Below are positions 15,942 through 25,464 of a stretch of DNA of 64,000 nt, one piece after another. Position numbers and translations under genes: made by a program. Below the pieces are notes generated by a model. That model saw only the letters and a list, made by a program, of their open reading frames with translations, was not told where the DNA came from and searched no databases. The stretch is from UMGS1783 sp900555065 (GTDB lineage Bacteria > Bacillota > Clostridia > Oscillospirales > UMGS1783): the NCBI GenBank assembly GCA_937991645.1, contig CALKPL010000019.1, positions 1 to 64,000 on the forward strand, written 5' to 3'. The stretch's first letter is position 1, and every line of letters begins with the position of its first letter.

Positions 15942-17963
15942 ATGGCCATTATGCAGATGCAGCGGATTCAGATCTGCGCGCTGAAAAAGGACCGCAAGAA
16001 AATTCTGGAGCTGCTGCAGCGGCGCGGCATCGTCGAGATTGACGAGCGGATCGAGCCGGACGCACTCGTTACGAAAACCGATACGTCGCAGACCAGCGCC
16101 GTATTTGCAAAAAATGCGGCAGCAGCAGCCGAAGCGCTGCGCGTGCTGCAGGAATATGCGCCTGAAAAGAATTCCATGCTCTCTTCCCTGGAGGGCAAGT
16201 CGGTGGAAACGGTGGCGACTTACAACGCCTTTTACAAGGTCAGCCATGCCGTAACCGATATTGCGCTGCGGATTGTCCAGCTGCAACGGGCAATTGCAGA
16301 GAAAAAGGGAGAGGCCGCGAAGCTCAGGGGCCAGATCCAGGCGCTTGTGCCCTGGCTGGGCCTGGATGCGCCGCTCAACTATGACGGCACGCGCGCTGTG
16401 AAGGCCTTTGTCGGGTATTTCCCTATGGAGACGGAGCTGTCCGAGCTGCTTACGCTGCTTGCAGAGCAGGACCCCGAACTGCCGCCCGTCCATGTCGAGA
16501 TCGTGGGCCATGCGCTCAACCAGACACTTGTGTTTGTTTTGTGCCGCCGCGAACAGGGTAAGCAGGTCGAAAGCGCGCTGCGCGGACTGGGCTTTTCCTA
16601 TCCGACCGTGTCGGCCGGGAAACCGCCGAAAGAGCGTATAGACGAAATAAAAGACGAGATTCGCGCCTGCGAGGACGGGATCGCAGCCGATGAGAAGGAG
16701 CTTTTGGCCTATGTGCCGCGGCGTGAGGACCTGAAGTTTGCCGTCGACTACTTCAATATGCGAAAGGAAAAGTACGAAGTGCTCGGCAGGCTCAGCCAGA
16801 CAAAACACGCCTTCTTCATTACGGGATATATCCCAATGCAGGCGGCGGACGCCATTGCGCGGGAACTGGCCGAAGCGTACGGCGCGCATGTGGAGATTTC
16901 CGACCTTGAGCCGGACGAAGAGCGGCCTGTGCTGCTGCGAAACAACAAGTTTGCAGCGCCGGTGGAGGGTGTGGTCGAGTCGTTCGGCCTGCCGAAACGG
17001 GGCGAAATCGATCCCTGTTCTATCACCGCGTTTTTCTACTATATTCTGTTCGGGCTCATGTTTTCGGACGCGGCTTACGGGATCATTATGGTCTTTGTAT
17101 GCGCGTTCGCCTTAATCCGGTTCAAGAACATGTCGCCGAGCATGCACAATTCGGTGCTGCTGTTCCTCTACTGCGGCCTGTCCACCATCTTCTGGGGGCT
17201 GATGTTCGGCGGCTTCTTCGGCGATTTTCTGGAAGTCGTGTCCACAACCTTTTTCAATACCTCCTGGAAAACGCCGACGTTGTGGTTCAACATTATGGAC
17301 GCGCTGATGCAGATGCTCGTGTTCTGCATGCTGCTGGGCCTGATCCATCTCTACACCGGCCTTGCGATTCAGTTCTATCAGCTGATGCGCCAGAAGCGCT
17401 ACAAGGACGCGGTATACGACGTGGTGTTCTGGTTCGGGCTCGTCACGGGGCTCGTCTTCATCCTGCTCGATTCCGCGCTGTTCCAGGGCATTGCACAGAT
17501 GGAATTCCACATCCCGCCCGTCGTAGTCACGGTAAGCGGCGTGGTCGCCGCCGTATGCGCTGTGGGCATTATCGCCACATCGGGCCGCGAATCGCGCGGT
17601 ATTAAGCGGTTCCTGAAGGGCTTGTACGGCCTGTACGGCATTACAAGCTGGCTTGGAGACGTGCTTTCGTATTCCCGGCTCATGGCGCTGGGGCTTGCCA
17701 CGAGCGTCGTAGGCTCGGTCGTCAATCAGATGGCCAGCATGAAGGGAAACGGCGTTGTCGGCGTGATTATGTTCATCGTCATATTCCTGCTCGGGCACAC
17801 GCTCAATTTCGGCATCAACGTCCTGGGCGCGTATGTACACACCAACCGGCTCCAATATGTGGAGTTTTTCGGAAAATTTTATGAGGGCGGCGGGCGCAGG
17901 TTCTCCCCCTTCCAGATAAATTCGAAGTATTATAGTATTAAGGAGGATTCCAACAATGGATAA
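15942..17963 (+). CDS. ntpI: V-type ATPase subunit I (a-subunit)
   Basis: Subunit I is the membrane stator that forms the two ion half-channels beside the K ring. The 673-residue product has a soluble coiled N-terminal half (to about 330), starting MQMQRIQICALKKDRKKILELL as in the family, and a C-terminal half with seven or eight membrane helices. The family stretch FGLMFSDAAYGI and the late helix YSRLMALGLATSVVG, which holds the arginine facing the ring glutamate, are present. AAAGGAGGG precedes the start. It overlaps ntpK by eight bases. Confidence 0.95.
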   Translation: MAIMQMQRIQICALKKDRKKILELLQRRGIVEIDERIEPDALVTKTDTSQTSAVFAKNAAAAAEALRVLQEYAPEKNSMLSSLEGKSVETVATYNAFYKVSHAVTDIALRIVQLQRAIAEKKGEAAKLRGQIQALVPWLGLDAPLNYDGTRAVKAFVGYFPMETELSELLTLLAEQDPELPPVHVEIVGHALNQTLVFVLCRREQGKQVESALRGLGFSYPTVSAGKPPKERIDEIKDEIRACEDGIAADEKELLAYVPRREDLKFAVDYFNMRKEKYEVLGRLSQTKHAFFITGYIPMQAADAIARELAEAYGAHVEISDLEPDEERPVLLRNNKFAAPVEGVVESFGLPKRGEIDPCSITAFFYYILFGLMFSDAAYGIIMVFVCAFALIRFKNMSPSMHNSVLLFLYCGLSTIFWGLMFGGFFGDFLEVVSTTFFNTSWKTPTLWFNIMDALMQMLVFCMLLGLIHLYTGLAIQFYQLMRQKRYKDAVYDVVFWFGLVTGLVFILLDSALFQGIAQMEFHIPPVVVTVSGVVAAVCAVGIIATSGRESRGIKRFLKGLYGLYGITSWLGDVLSYSRLMALGLATSVVGSVVNQMASMKGNGVVGVIMFIVIFLLGHTLNFGINVLGAYVHTNRLQYVEFFGKFYEGGGRRFSPFQINSKYYSIKEDSNNG

Positions 17964-18432
17964 TCTCGGACTGTTTTTTGCAATTCTCGGCGCAGCCCTC
18001 GCCGCGGCGATGGCGGGCGCAGGCTCCGCTATCGGCGTCGGCATCGCGGGTCAGGCCGCTTCCGGCTCGGTTTCGGAAGAGCCGTCCCTGTTCGGCAAGG
18101 TGCTGATTCTGCAGCTGCTGCCCGGCACCCAGGGCATTTACGGCCTGTTGATCGCGTTTATTACCCTTTCGCAGGTAGGCGTGCTCGGCGGCGACCCGAA
18201 TATCTCCGTGTACAAGGGCCTGATGTATTTTGCGGCATGTATGCCAATGGCGATCGCCGGCCTGTTTTCTGCGATCGCACAGGGCAAGACCTCGGTCGCG
18301 AGCATTGCCATGGTTACGAAACGGCCCGACCAGGCAGGTAAGGCCATTATCTTCCCCGTCATGGTCGAAACTTACGCCATTCTGGCCTTGCTTATCTCCA
18401 TTCTGGCCATCACGGGCGTGGGAAGCCTTTAA
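17956..18432 (+). CDS. ntpK: V-type ATPase subunit K (ring proteolipid), sodium-type
   Basis: This is the rotor-ring subunit: 158 residues, four membrane helices in two repeated hairpins. The sodium ligands known in Enterococcus hirae NtpK are matched by Leu55, Thr58, Gln59 and Tyr62 in LLPGTQGIY, Gln109 in AIAQG and Glu138 in VETYAIL. As in that enzyme, only the second hairpin carries the ion-binding glutamate and the first has Gln in its motif. This points to Na+ rather than H+ coupling. The AAGGAGGA site lies in the end of ntpI, so the two are translationally close. Confidence 0.95.
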   Translation: MDNLGLFFAILGAALAAAMAGAGSAIGVGIAGQAASGSVSEEPSLFGKVLILQLLPGTQGIYGLLIAFITLSQVGVLGGDPNISVYKGLMYFAACMPMAIAGLFSAIAQGKTSVASIAMVTKRPDQAGKAIIFPVMVETYAILALLISILAITGVGSL

Positions 18433-18512
18433 AGGGCGGACTTGTCCATGCGGCCGGCGGCGCGCATACCCACGCCGCGCCGGAGAATGGTATACAGGTT
18501 AGGAGAGCTGAC

Positions 18513-19109
18513 ATGACAGGACTTGAGAAGATCGTCAACCAAATCATCGCTGAAGCGGAGGACGCTGCCCGCCGTGCGCACGAGGACGCGCAGGCGCGCG
18601 CGGACAAGATCCGCGATACCGCGGAGGCCGACGGCAGGCAGCGCGAAACGCAGATCCTCGCCCAGGCCGAGGCGGACGCCGCCCAGGTTCTGGAGGGTGC
18701 GCGGGCCGGCGCGGACCTCATCAAGCGCCGCCGTCTGCTGCGGACGCGCCAGCAGCTCATCGCGCAGACGCTCGATATGGCGCGGGAGAGTTTTTACGCG
18801 CTGGACGACGCCGCATACTTTCAGACCATCTACGATATGATCGGCCGGTACGCCTATGCGCAGGCGGGCCGGATCGCGTTCAACCAGCGGGATCTGGGCC
18901 GGCTTCCGGAGGATTTTGCCGATCAGATCGCGCAGGCGCTCGCCGGCAAACCGGGCGCGGCTCTGTCCATAGACGAAAACCCGCGCGCCATGGACGGCGG
19001 TTTCGTGCTCATTTACGGCGATATTGAGGAGAACTGCTCCTTTGAAGCGCTGTTCGACGCCCAAAAGGACCGGCTGCAGGACGAGGTGCGCGCGCTGCTG
19101 TTCGGATAA
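18513..19109 (+). CDS. ntpE: V-type ATPase subunit E
   Basis: Subunit E forms the peripheral stalk with the small NtpF subunit. The 198-residue product has the typical two-part build: a long charged N-terminal helix (to about 100) starting MTGLEKIVNQIIAEAEDAARRAHEDA, and a globular C-terminal domain containing IYGDIEENCSFEALF, a typical late motif that contacts the catalytic head. An 80-base gap separates it from ntpK, and AGGAGAG lies before the ATG. It is followed 13 bases later by ntpC. Confidence 0.92.
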   Translation: MTGLEKIVNQIIAEAEDAARRAHEDAQARADKIRDTAEADGRQRETQILAQAEADAAQVLEGARAGADLIKRRRLLRTRQQLIAQTLDMARESFYALDDAAYFQTIYDMIGRYAYAQAGRIAFNQRDLGRLPEDFADQIAQALAGKPGAALSIDENPRAMDGGFVLIYGDIEENCSFEALFDAQKDRLQDEVRALLFG

Positions 19110-19122
19110 AGGGGAAACGCTT

Positions 19123-20091
19123 ATGGCTAAACAGGAACAATATATCTATGCGGTCACCCGAATCCGGTACCGCGAGATGCAGCTTCTGCGCGGCGCGGAT
19201 ATGGAGCAGCTGCTCGCCTGTCCGGACCTGGACGCCGCGCTGCGGTTTCTCGCCGAGCGCGGCTGGAGCGACGGGGACGGTACCGTCGAAGGGCTGCTTG
19301 CGGAACAGAGGCGGCAGCTGTGGTCCTTGCTGCGCGAGCTTGTGAAGGATATGCGCGCGTTCGATGTGTTTTTGTGCCTCAACGACTTTCACAACCTGAA
19401 AGCGGCTGTGAAACAGGCCGTGTTCCCGGACGACGGCGCGCACATCTATATGGACGACTGCACCGTGCCGGTGGACCTGATCAAACGGGTTCTGGCAAAC
19501 GGGGATTATACGCGCCTGCCCGACGGGATGCGGGACGCGGCCAGGGAGGCGCTGACCGTCCTGCGCGAGACCGGCGACGGGCAGATGTGCGACGCCATTG
19601 TCGACCGCGCCGGGCTTATGGAGCTGTGCCGCATGGGCAAAGAGAGCGGTTACCCGCTGTTCGACACGTACGCGCAGCATATGACGGCCGTGGCGAACAT
19701 AAAGACCGCGGTGCGCGCCTGCCGTATGGGGAAGCCGCGCGCCTTTCTCGACAAGGCCCTCGCGCCTTGCGAATACGTCAGCGCGGACCGGCTGGCAGAC
19801 GCCGCTTCGCGCGGCATGGACGAGATATGCGCCTGCGTAAAAAGCACGCGTTACAGCGGCGCTGCGGAGGCGCTGCGCGAGTCGCCTTCGGCCTTTGAGC
19901 GCTACTGCGACAATCAGCTGATCGAGCTGATCAAGCCGCAGAAGAGCAATTATTTCGGCCTGGAGCCGATTGCGGCCTATCTGCTCGCGCGGGAAAACGA
20001 GATCAAGACGGTGCGTTTGATCCTCTACGGCAAGCGCAGCGGGATCGACGACAGCGTCATCCGCGAGAGATTGAGGGATATGTATGTATAA
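19123..20091 (+). CDS. ntpC: V-type ATPase subunit C (d-type, central rotor attachment)
   Basis: This subunit sits as a funnel between the membrane ring and the central D-F shaft. The 322-residue product starts YIYAVTRIRYREMQLLRGADMEQLL, typical of V-ATPase subunit C/d in prokaryotes, and is helical with the repeated internal pattern of the family. The ATG at 19123 follows AAAGGGGAAACG; an earlier in-frame ATG inside ntpE has no site. It overlaps ntpG by eight bases. Placement matches ntpC in the E. hirae operon. Confidence 0.92.
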   Translation: MAKQEQYIYAVTRIRYREMQLLRGADMEQLLACPDLDAALRFLAERGWSDGDGTVEGLLAEQRRQLWSLLRELVKDMRAFDVFLCLNDFHNLKAAVKQAVFPDDGAHIYMDDCTVPVDLIKRVLANGDYTRLPDGMRDAAREALTVLRETGDGQMCDAIVDRAGLMELCRMGKESGYPLFDTYAQHMTAVANIKTAVRACRMGKPRAFLDKALAPCEYVSADRLADAASRGMDEICACVKSTRYSGAAEALRESPSAFERYCDNQLIELIKPQKSNYFGLEPIAAYLLARENEIKTVRLILYGKRSGIDDSVIRERLRDMYV

Positions 20092-20404
20092 GATTGCAGT
20101 GATCGGCGACCGGGACAGCATATACGGGTTTGCGACGCTGGGGCTGGACGTCTACCCCGCGGACGACGAGCAGACCGGCAGAACGCTGTTCCGCAGGATT
20201 GTGGAGGGCGAGTATGCGGTTGCATATATTACGGAAAAGCTCGCCGCAGAACTCGCCGATGAAATTGAAAAGCTTCGTTTCAGGCCCCTGCCCGCCGTGA
20301 TTCTGATCCCCGGCGTGTCCGGCAACACCGGCTTGGGGATCCAGAACGTCAGGAGTTCTGTGGAGAAGGCGGTCGGAAGCGATATTATATTCGGCGAGCA
20401 ATAG
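20084..20404 (+). CDS. ntpG: V-type ATPase subunit F
   Basis: A 106-residue Rossmann-like protein that binds subunit D to make the central shaft. It begins MYKIAVIGDRDSIYGFATLGLDVYP, the typical start of subunit F, followed by an alternating strand-helix pattern with YITEKLA and LIPGVSGNTGLG. The start overlaps the last eight bases of ntpC. A gap of 75 bases follows before ntpA. In E. hirae nomenclature this gene is ntpG. Confidence 0.93.
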   Translation: MYKIAVIGDRDSIYGFATLGLDVYPADDEQTGRTLFRRIVEGEYAVAYITEKLAAELADEIEKLRFRPLPAVILIPGVSGNTGLGIQNVRSSVEKAVGSDIIFGEQ

Positions 20405-20479
20405 CCGGACGATCCGGGACGCGCAGGACGGGCGGAACCCGTTCGCGCCAAGCGATAAAAGAAGGAACAGGTGAGATAT

Positions 20480-22243
20480 ATGAGCACTGGCACCATTAAA
20501 AAAGTAGCCGGCCCGCTGGTGATTGCGGAGGGGATGCGCGATGCGAATATGTTCGACGTCGTCCGCGTCAGCTCCCAGCGCCTGATCGGTGAGATTATCG
20601 AGATGCACGGCGACGAGGCGTCGGTCCAGGTCTATGAGGAGACTTCCGGCCTCGGCCCCGGCGAGCCCGTCGAGTCGACCGGCGCGCCGCTGAGCGTGGA
20701 GCTCGGCCCGGGCCTGATCGGCAGCATCTTCGACGGGATCCAGCGCCCGCTGGAGGCCATCCGGGCCGTCAGCGGTAACAACCTGCACCGCGGCGTGGAA
20801 GTCGCGTCCCTCAACCGCGAAGCGGTCTGGCATTTTGTGCCCACTGTGAAAGCGGGCGACGCCGTCGTGCCCGGCGACATCATCGGCACGGTGCTGGAGA
20901 GTAAGATAATCACGCACAGGATTATGGTCCCTGTCGGGATTGAGGGCACGGTCGAGAAGATTGAAGAGGGCGATTATACCATTACCCAGACCGTCGCCGT
21001 CATCCGTACGCAGGACGGGCCGCGCGACGTGACCCTCATGCAGAAGTGGCCGGTCCGCAGGGGCCGCCCCTACCGCAGAAAGCTGACCCCCGATATTCCG
21101 CTCGTGACCGGACAGCGCGTCATAGACGTGATGTTCCCCATCGCCAAGGGCGGCACCGCCGCCGTGCCCGGCCCCTTCGGCAGCGGCAAGACGGTCGTGC
21201 AGCACCAGCTCGCCAAGTGGGCGACGGCGGACATCGTCGTATACATCGGCTGCGGCGAACGCGGCAATGAGATGACCGACGTGCTCAACGAGTTTCCAGA
21301 GCTCAAAGACCCGAAAACAGGACATTCGCTCATGGAGCGCACCGTGCTGATCGCGAACACATCCGACATGCCGGTCGCCGCGCGCGAAGCTTCGATATAC
21401 ACCGGCATCACCGTAGCCGAGTACTTCCGCGACATGGGCTATTCGGTGGCGCTGATGGCCGACTCCACCTCCCGCTGGGCTGAGGCGCTGCGCGAAATGT
21501 CGGGCCGCCTGGAAGAGATGCCGGGCGACGAGGGTTATCCCGCCTATCTGAGCAGCCGGCTGGCGCAGTTCTATGAGCGCGCGGGCCGCGTCATCACCCT
21601 CGGCGCACAGGAGCGCGAAGGCTCGCTCAGCGTAATCGGCGCCGTGTCGCCGCCCGGCGGCGATATTTCGGAGCCTGTCGCGCAGGCGACGCTGCGGATT
21701 GTAAAGGTGTTCTGGGGGCTGGATTCCAACCTCGCCTACCGCCGCCACTTTCCCGCCATCAACTGGCTCAACAGCTATTCGCTTTATCTGGACAATATGT
21801 CCGCCTGGTTCGACAGCCAGTTCGAGGGCTGGAGCGCGCTGCGCGGCCGGCTCATGAACCTGCTGCAGGACGAACGCGAGCTTGAAGAGATCGTGCAGCT
21901 GGTCGGCATGGACGCGCTCAGCGCGCCGGACCGGCTGAAGATCGAGGCCGCGCGCTCGGTCCGCGAGGACTTTTTGCAGCAGAACAGCTTCCACGACGAG
22001 GACACCTACTCGCCGCTGGAGAAGCAGTACCTGATGATGAAGATGGTGCTCAAATACTACGATGAGGCCGGCGCTGCGCTGCAAAAGGGCGCAGACATTG
22101 AAAAGGTGGCGACGCTGCCGGTCCGCGAGCGGATCGGCCGGCTCAAGGAGCTTTCCATTGAAAAGCTTCGGGACGAGATCGATTCGATCGAGCGTCAGCT
22201 CACCAACGAACTGGAAAGCCTGACCAGAAGGGAGGAATTCTGA
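20480..22243 (+). CDS. ntpA: V-type ATPase catalytic subunit A
   Basis: The catalytic subunit hydrolyses ATP at three sites in the A3B3 head. The 587-residue product has the V/A-type features: an N-terminal barrel with GTIKKVAGPLVIAEGM, the bulge domain of A subunits (about residues 110-190), and the P-loop GPFGSGKTV near residue 231, followed by GCGERGNEMTDVL with the catalytic glutamate. The ATG at 20480 follows AGGTGA; a GTG nine bases upstream overlaps that site. Its stop shares a base with the ntpB start (TGATG), favouring matched A and B synthesis. Confidence 0.97.
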   Translation: MSTGTIKKVAGPLVIAEGMRDANMFDVVRVSSQRLIGEIIEMHGDEASVQVYEETSGLGPGEPVESTGAPLSVELGPGLIGSIFDGIQRPLEAIRAVSGNNLHRGVEVASLNREAVWHFVPTVKAGDAVVPGDIIGTVLESKIITHRIMVPVGIEGTVEKIEEGDYTITQTVAVIRTQDGPRDVTLMQKWPVRRGRPYRRKLTPDIPLVTGQRVIDVMFPIAKGGTAAVPGPFGSGKTVVQHQLAKWATADIVVYIGCGERGNEMTDVLNEFPELKDPKTGHSLMERTVLIANTSDMPVAAREASIYTGITVAEYFRDMGYSVALMADSTSRWAEALREMSGRLEEMPGDEGYPAYLSSRLAQFYERAGRVITLGAQEREGSLSVIGAVSPPGGDISEPVAQATLRIVKVFWGLDSNLAYRRHFPAINWLNSYSLYLDNMSAWFDSQFEGWSALRGRLMNLLQDERELEEIVQLVGMDALSAPDRLKIEAARSVREDFLQQNSFHDEDTYSPLEKQYLMMKMVLKYYDEAGAALQKGADIEKVATLPVRERIGRLKELSIEKLRDEIDSIERQLTNELESLTRREEF

Positions 22244-23625
22244 TGCCGAAGGAATACCGTACCATAGAAGAGGTCGCCGGTCCGCTGATGCTGGTCCGCG
22301 GCGTCGAGAACGTGTTCTACGACGAGCTGGGCGAGATTGAGCTTGCAAACGGCGAGCGCCGCCGCTGCAAAGTGCTTGAGATAGACGGCGGGAACGCGCT
22401 GGTACAGCTGTTTGAGGCCTCCACGGGCATCAACCTCTCCAACAGCCGCGTTCGGTTCCTGGGCCGCAGCATGGAGCTCGGCGTATCCGCCGATATGCTC
22501 GGCCGCGTGTTCGACGGGCTGGGCCGGCCCATTGACGACGGCCCTGAGATCCTGCCCGAAAAGCGTATGGATATCAACGGCCTGCCCATCAACCCTGCGG
22601 CGCGCAACTATCCGCAGGAGTTTATCCAGACCGGGATCTCGGCCATCGACGGTCTGAACACGCTGGTGCGCGGCCAGAAGCTGCCCATCTTTTCCGGGTC
22701 GGGCATGCCCCACGCCAACCTCGCCGCGCAGATTGCGCGGCAGGCCAAAGTGCGCGGCACAAACGAGCCGTTCGCCGTTGTTTTCGCGGCGATGGGCATT
22801 ACCTTTGAAGAGGCGAACTTCTTTACCGAGAGCTTCCGCGAGACGGGCGCGCTCGACCGTGCCGTGCTGTTTATGAACCTTGCGAACGACCCCGCCGTAG
22901 AGCGGATTGCAACGCCGCGCATGGCGCTTACGGCAGCCGAATACCTCGCGTTTGAGATGGATATGCACGTGCTCGTCATTATGACGGACATCACCAACTA
23001 CGCCGACGCACTGCGCGAAGTCTCCGCCGCGCGCAAGGAAGTACCGGGCCGGCGCGGGTATCCGGGTTATATGTACACCGACCTCGCCAACCTCTACGAG
23101 CGCGCGGGCAGGCAGAAGGGTAAGAACGGGAGCATTACGCTGATCCCCATCCTGTCCATGCCCGAAGACGACAAGACCCACCCTATCCCCGACCTGACCG
23201 GCTATATCACCGAGGGACAGATCATCCTTTCGCGCGATCTGTACCGCAAGGGTCTGCAGCCGCCCATCGACGTTCTGCCGTCCCTGTCCCGACTCAAGGA
23301 CAAGGGCATCGGCGAGGGCAAAACCCGCGCCGATCATGCGGACACGATGAACCAGCTTTTCTCCGCCTATGCCCGCGGCAAGGAGGCCAAGGAGCTGATG
23401 GTCGTTCTGGGCGAGGCGGCGCTGACCGATATCGACCGTATCTACGCGCGATTCTCGGACGCGTTTGAGGCGGAATACGTCTCACAGGGATATAATACGA
23501 ACCGTGATATTGAACAGACATTGGAGATCGGCTGGAAGCTTCTTTCCATGCTGCCCCGCAGCGAGCTTAAGCGGATCAAGGACGCGTATATCGACAAGTA
23601 TTACAAGGCGCAGCCCCAACAGTAA
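22243..23625 (+). CDS. ntpB: V-type ATPase regulatory subunit B
   Basis: Subunit B alternates with A in the head and does not hydrolyse ATP. The 460-residue product begins with the usual EYRTIEEVAGPLMLVRGVENVFY and has SGSGMPHANLAAQIARQA where the catalytic subunit has its P-loop; the lysine is missing, as expected for B. TSIDGLNTLVRGQKLPIFSG-like spacing and the late GYIPQ-like RKGLQPPIDVLPSLSRL are typical. It starts on the last base of ntpA. A 190-base gap with several GC-rich inverted repeats separates it from ntpD. Confidence 0.97.
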   Translation: MPKEYRTIEEVAGPLMLVRGVENVFYDELGEIELANGERRRCKVLEIDGGNALVQLFEASTGINLSNSRVRFLGRSMELGVSADMLGRVFDGLGRPIDDGPEILPEKRMDINGLPINPAARNYPQEFIQTGISAIDGLNTLVRGQKLPIFSGSGMPHANLAAQIARQAKVRGTNEPFAVVFAAMGITFEEANFFTESFRETGALDRAVLFMNLANDPAVERIATPRMALTAAEYLAFEMDMHVLVIMTDITNYADALREVSAARKEVPGRRGYPGYMYTDLANLYERAGRQKGKNGSITLIPILSMPEDDKTHPIPDLTGYITEGQIILSRDLYRKGLQPPIDVLPSLSRLKDKGIGEGKTRADHADTMNQLFSAYARGKEAKELMVVLGEAALTDIDRIYARFSDAFEAEYVSQGYNTNRDIEQTLEIGWKLLSMLPRSELKRIKDAYIDKYYKAQPQQ

Positions 23626-23815
23626 CGCCGGCCTTTTGGACCGCGTTTGCCCGGTTGCGCAGGCGGCAGGCCGCCCGGACCGCTCCGCATGGTCCGGTTA
23701 AGGCGGGCCGCCGCGCATGGCCGCGGCGGCGCAGGGGATATGGAGCCGCATTTGCAGCCGGATGGCCCGGCCCTGCCGGGCGGGCGCGATGGAAATCTAG
23801 GGAAAGGGTGATGAA

Positions 23816-24487
23816 ATGGCTTCTACACAGGTTAACCCAACCCGTATGGAACTGACCCGTTTGAAAAAGAAGCTTGTGACCGCCATTCGCGGCCACAAAC
23901 TGCTCAAGGATAAACGGGATGAGCTCATGCGCCAGTTTTTGGAGATGGTGCGTGAAAACAAAGCGTTGCGCGAACGCGTGGAGGCGGGCATTTCGGCCGC
24001 CAATAAAAACTTTGCGCTCGCCCGCGCGAGCATGGACGACGAGACGACCAACGTCGCCATGATGGCGCCCAAGCAGGAAGTGCTTGTGGAAGCGGACACG
24101 CGCAATGTAATGAGCGTCAATATCCCCGTATTTGAATATAAAACCCGCACGGCAGCGGCGGAGGACATTTTCTCCTACGGCTTTGCGTTCACGTCGGCCG
24201 ACCTGGATTATGCCGTGCAGTCTTTGGCGGACGTGCTGCCCGATATGCTGAGGCTTGCCGAGACGGAAAAGGCCTGCCAGCTCATGTCCGCCGAGATAGA
24301 GAAGACCCGCAGACGCGTCAACGCCCTGGAGCATGTGATGATTCCAGATCTGCAGGCGAGCATTCGCTACATCGTTATGAAGCTCGACGAGAACGAGCGC
24401 AGCACGCAGGTGCGCCTGATGAAAGTGAAGGATATGATGCTGAAGGAGGCGGGCTACGGGCGCAGAGAGGCCGAGGCGCAGGCTTGA
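23816..24487 (+). CDS. ntpD: V-type ATPase subunit D (central shaft)
   Basis: Subunit D is the long coiled-coil shaft that turns inside the A3B3 head. The 223-residue product has the family start NPTRMELTRLKKKLVTAIRGHKLLKDKRDEL and a matching C-terminal helix with RRVNALEHVMIPDLQASIRYI, the two strands of the antiparallel coil. AAAGGGTGA precedes the ATG. It closes the operon: a strong terminator follows 40 bases later. No ntpH or ntpJ (potassium transporter) gene follows, unlike in E. hirae. Confidence 0.95.
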   Translation: MASTQVNPTRMELTRLKKKLVTAIRGHKLLKDKRDELMRQFLEMVRENKALRERVEAGISAANKNFALARASMDDETTNVAMMAPKQEVLVEADTRNVMSVNIPVFEYKTRTAAAEDIFSYGFAFTSADLDYAVQSLADVLPDMLRLAETEKACQLMSAEIEKTRRRVNALEHVMIPDLQASIRYIVMKLDENERSTQVRLMKVKDMMLKEAGYGRREAEAQA

Positions 24488-24526
24488 GACTTGGCATACA
24501 GAACAGATGGGGCGCAGCCCCGTGTG

Positions 24527-24558
24527 AAAAGCCGGACGGTTTGCCGTCCGGCTTTTTT
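24527..24558 (+). terminator. terminator of the V-ATPase operon
   Basis: A 9-bp GC-rich stem (24531-24539 with 24544-24552), TTTG loop, A's before and six T's after. Confidence 0.92.
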
Positions 24559-24634
24559 ACGCGCTTTTCGCACCGTTTCGCGCCTGTACGGGCCGGCTTG
24601 TAAAGAGGAAAGACGACGCGGACGCGGGCGCTGG

Positions 24635-24723
24635 GCGCATGGGTGCAAGGGACCGGGCCGGGACCGGGCGCACGGGTGCAAGGGAGCGGGCCGGGGCCGG
24701 GCGCTGGGCGCATGGGTGCAAGG
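24635..24723. repeat. three copies of a 16-bp G-rich repeat with GC-rich spacers
   Basis: The core GCGCAYGGGTGCAAGG occurs at 24635-24650, 24668-24683 and 24708-24723, separated by 17 and 24 bases of CCGGG-rich sequence. The spacer text resembles the units of the 14680 array. Confidence 0.75.
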
Positions 24724-25440
24724 ACACGGGCGCGGGAATGCGGGAGCAGGAGCACGCGAACCACCGGCGCGCAGAAATGTGATGTGCGGCGATGCGGGAA
24801 CACGGAAATGCAGAAGTATGGGAATATGAAAGTATGGACGCGGGGTTGGGGGTGCGGAACACACAGTTGTGGGCATGTGGAAAGGCGGAGCACACGGATG
24901 AGATACGCGAAAATATGTCCACGCAAAAGCAGGCCCACATTCATTGGAAAATGGGACGCAATTATTCAAAACGTATATTGAACTATATTTTTTACAAATG
25001 GTTTTGTTTTGCGAATATGCGCCGGCATAAAAGGGGCCATATGCCGCGGCAAAAGCGGGATTGGTACATCTCCACGCGGACCGGGCATCTCCATTATACG
25101 GGCCAAGGGAGGAGAAAATTTGGGCCCGCCGGCAGATAAAAGGCGCAGGGACGCAGCCTGTGTAATCCAAGAGGCAGCGATCCTGCATTTGCTGTGCGTT
25201 TTGTATACGACAGCTCAGACGTGCAAGGGGCCGCAAGATTGCGTAGACGCGCCGTTTGGAGCAGGGCCCGGACGGCTGGACGCATATGAAGGCGGGCAGC
25301 CGCATGTTGCCTGTGCCGGTTATGCGTTATCCGGGGCGGCAAAGGGCGGCGGCCGTATGCGGCGCACCGGACAAAACGCGATACGGCGGCGCCTGCCGCC
25401 CAGCGCAATGAGAAAACCGTAAGTTCGCAGCAAACACAAA

Positions 25441-25464
25441 CGCCGCCTCCAAAGAGAGGCGGCG
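25441..25464. terminator. hairpin in the gene-free region, possible terminator
   Basis: A 9-bp GC-rich stem (25441-25449 with 25456-25464) with a 6-nt loop. On the minus strand it is followed by a T-rich stretch, so it might end minus-strand transcription from the alcohol dehydrogenase, some 420 bases away. Weak. Confidence 0.35.

Noticed and set aside
15567..16889. 440-codon minus-strand frame opposite ntpF and ntpI
   Set aside because: Shadow of the V-ATPase operon; no start signals.
20057..22348. 763-codon open frame on the minus strand opposite ntpA
   Set aside because: It mirrors the highly conserved ntpA gene, has no ribosome binding site, and its translation is arginine/histidine-rich shadow text caused by GC bias.
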